Positions 62,727 through 64,000 of a stretch of 64,000 bases of DNA are shown here, piece after piece (positions within the stretch are counted from its first letter, which is position 1; every line of letters begins with the position of its first letter). Made by a program: the position numbers and the translations under genes. The DNA is from Paenarthrobacter sp. GOM3 (lineage in GTDB: Bacteria; Actinomycetota; Actinomycetes; Actinomycetales; Micrococcaceae), in the NCBI RefSeq assembly GCF_018215265.2, contig NZ_CP136562.1, forward strand, positions 124,001 to 188,000, read 5' to 3'. The notes under the pieces are model-generated. The model was given only the letters and a program-made list of their open reading frames with translations. It had not been told where the DNA came from and did not search any database.

Positions 62727-63347
62727 TCAGGGAACCAACGCGGGACCGGGCGTGCGGGTGGCGATGATCGCCGCGTGGGGGCGCGTCTCTGGGTCTTTCC
62801 TGGAGTTTGAGCTGGTTACCAGGAACCCGGCTCTCTCGAGGCACTTCCCCATCTCTGCTACGGGCCAGAAGTACGCGGGCGTAACCGCGTGTGCAAATTC
62901 TTCGACAGCCTCGCCTTCGAAGAAGCCCAGCAAGAGACTGCCTCCGGGGGCAAGGCAGCGGGAGAACTCCGCCAACACAGCAGCGATGTCATCCGGGCTG
63001 GTATGAATCAGCGAGTACCAAGCAAGGATGCCCGCCAATGATTGGTCCGGGACCTGAAGTTGTTCCAGCGACCCCACGCGGAATGCGGTGTTTGGGTGGT
63101 GCTGCCGGGCAGATGCGATGAACTCCGGAACAATGTCCACGCCTTCCGCTTCAAACCCTTGGGCATGAAGGAAGCTGGTCCATTGCCCGGGGCCACAGCC
63201 GGCGTCGATCACTTTGCCGTCGAGTCCGCGAGCCCAGGCCGCAATCAACGCCTGATCAGCGGGATGGGTGCTTTCTATGGTCCCGAAAAGCGCCGTGTAC
63301 TCCTTGGCGCGTGCACCATAGGCTGATCTGACGGTTCCGCGTGACAT
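62727..63347 (-). CDS. Class I SAM-dependent methyltransferase
   Basis: The 206-residue protein has the SAM-binding motif VIDAGCGPGQWTSFL near residues 47-61, VDIVPEFIA at the end of the second strand, and LAGILAWYSLIHTSPDDIA downstream. This is the small UbiE/Methyltransf_11-type enzyme, substrate unknown. I chose ATG 63347; GTG 63353 would add two residues. No neighbouring gene suggests a pathway. Confidence 0.85.
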   Translation of the reverse strand: MSRGTVRSAYGARAKEYTALFGTIESTHPADQALIAAWARGLDGKVIDAGCGPGQWTSFLHAQGFEAEGVDIVPEFIASARQHHPNTAFRVGSLEQLQVPDQSLAGILAWYSLIHTSPDDIAAVLAEFSRCLAPGGSLLLGFFEGEAVEEFAHAVTPAYFWPVAEMGKCLERAGFLVTSSNSRKDPETRPHAAIIATRTPGPALVP

Positions 63348-63404
63348 GGGCACAGCCTATCGAGGCCGTCACGTATGCGAACATGGTGCCGCGACGGCAG
63401 GCAG

Positions 63405-63779
63405 CTAGGCGATCTGCTGCGTTCCGTCGTGGAACATGGGAAATGCGGAGATTGGTGTGACCGTGGCCGTCGTGCCGGGTGCCGGTTCCTGCGCGGCGGC
63501 CGACGTGACAGGCTCGTCAACGGTCACGATCTCCATGGATTCCATGTCGAGCAGCCGTCGGCTTCCGGTCTCATCCTGCAGCCAGAAGAGCTCTGTTCCG
63601 GCCACCGTCTTGACCACGGTTCCCCGGTGGTAGAGGCGGCCATTGTGCCAGGCCTCGACGTACTCGCCTGCGTTCAGTGCGTGGGCTGCTTCGGCAGTTC
63701 CCGGCATTGCGCCGAAGGCCTGGGCCAGGCTGGCCTGCGTCTTCAACGCCTGGAAAAGGTCCCTGTTTGCGATAGTCAT
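63405..63779 (-). CDS. Hypothetical protein
   Basis: The 124-residue protein has a helical N-terminus (TIANRDLFQALKTQASLAQA) and a beta-rich central part (EAWHNGRLYHRGTVVKTVAG, then ELFWLQDETGSRRLLDMESM) that could be a small SH3-like or Tudor-like barrel. ATG 63779 has GAGGGGAG five bases upstream, which decides the start. I do not recognise the family. Confidence 0.68.
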   Translation of the reverse strand: MTIANRDLFQALKTQASLAQAFGAMPGTAEAAHALNAGEYVEAWHNGRLYHRGTVVKTVAGTELFWLQDETGSRRLLDMESMEIVTVDEPVTSAAAQEPAPGTTATVTPISAFPMFHDGTQQIA

Positions 63780-63914
63780 GTGCGCTCCCCTCAAACTGTC
63801 GCCGTGCGTATGCCTCCAGCTTTATGCATCTTTGTTGCGGGCGCGTTGCAAGGGGATGAGCGGTGTGTGACGTGCCCCCGCTCCTCCGATGCTGTGACGC
63901 CGGACAGCGTCGAT

Positions 63915-64000
63915 CTACTCGTCAAAGACCGCCGTTATGCATTGGTCGCCCGCAATCTGCGCGATCACGCCCTCCGCTACGGCCCTGAGTTTGATGTTGC
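63915..64000 (-). CDS. 3' end of an unidentified gene (partial)
   Basis: The minus strand from 63998 reads NIKLRAVAEGVIAQIAGD then QCITAVFDE and stops at 63915. The strict codon-like GC pattern suggests the last 28 residues of a real gene that begins outside the window. No function can be given. Confidence 0.45.
   Translation of the reverse strand, partial: NIKLRAVAEGVIAQIAGDQCITAVFDE

Overview
The window looks like chromosomal DNA of a high-GC actinobacterium of the family Micrococcaceae, most likely Arthrobacter or Paenarthrobacter. The grounds are the 16S V1 region, the gene order lysS-small membrane protein-lsr2-clpC, the radA/disA/mutY neighbourhood, the Lsr2 protein, GTG/TTG starts, and folE-folP-folB-folK followed by DUF3180 and PH-domain genes. 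Almost everything is ordinary core genome. I see no prophage, transposase, CRISPR array or toxin island, although one Fic protein is present.

Layout. 1-6.8 kb: a tight plus-strand run for folate synthesis (folE, folP, folB, folK), three membrane genes (DUF3180 and two PH-domain proteins), a DUF2520 Rossmann protein and panC. 6.9-8.5 kb: an MFS drug-type exporter. 8.46-8.80 kb: an unusual 32-bp-period tandem repeat. 9.0-14.9 kb and 16.9-22.8 kb: two nearly identical rRNA operons (16S-23S-5S, no spacer tRNAs) in direct orientation. They enclose a patatin-like hydrolase gene, preceded by a 19-codon leader ORF and competing hairpins that resemble a translational attenuator, and an HhH-GPD glycosylase gene.

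22.8-28.2 kb: a LysR regulator divergent from an alkaline-phosphatase-superfamily enzyme and an EamA permease, then three tandem paralogous alpha/beta hydrolases. 28.2-36.8 kb: lysS, a small membrane protein, lsr2, clpC, a GT1-type glycosyltransferase and an S9 peptidase. 36.8-38.1 kb: a class II-like Fic protein with a C-terminal winged helix and a perfect 14-bp inverted repeat just upstream. 38.2-43.0 kb: an N-acetylglutamate-synthase-like GNAT, an FAD-linked oxidase, and dhaK-dhaL-dhaM, with DhaM fused to HPr.

43.1-46.6 kb: small stress-type proteins (CsbD, DUF4235), two VOC proteins, an AraC regulator and two hypotheticals. 46.6-53.2 kb: DNA repair genes mutY, disA and radA, interspersed with a Pr6Pr membrane protein and a GH26-like hydrolase. 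53.3-60.6 kb: a FUSC transporter, then phosphate uptake: pstSCAB behind a clear tandem PHO box, convergent with a PiT permease and its DUF47/PhoU-like partner. 60.8-64 kb: a lipoprotein, a hypothetical, tRNA-Lys(TTT), a methyltransferase, another hypothetical, and the 3' end of an unidentified gene.

The most unusual features are the leader-ORF/hairpin arrangement before the patatin gene, the Fic palindrome with the fused DNA-binding domain, the 32-bp tandem repeat, the LysR/phosphatase/permease unit, and several repeat-like palindromes between genes. All calls come from reading the sequence. No database search was possible, so family names rest on recognised motifs.
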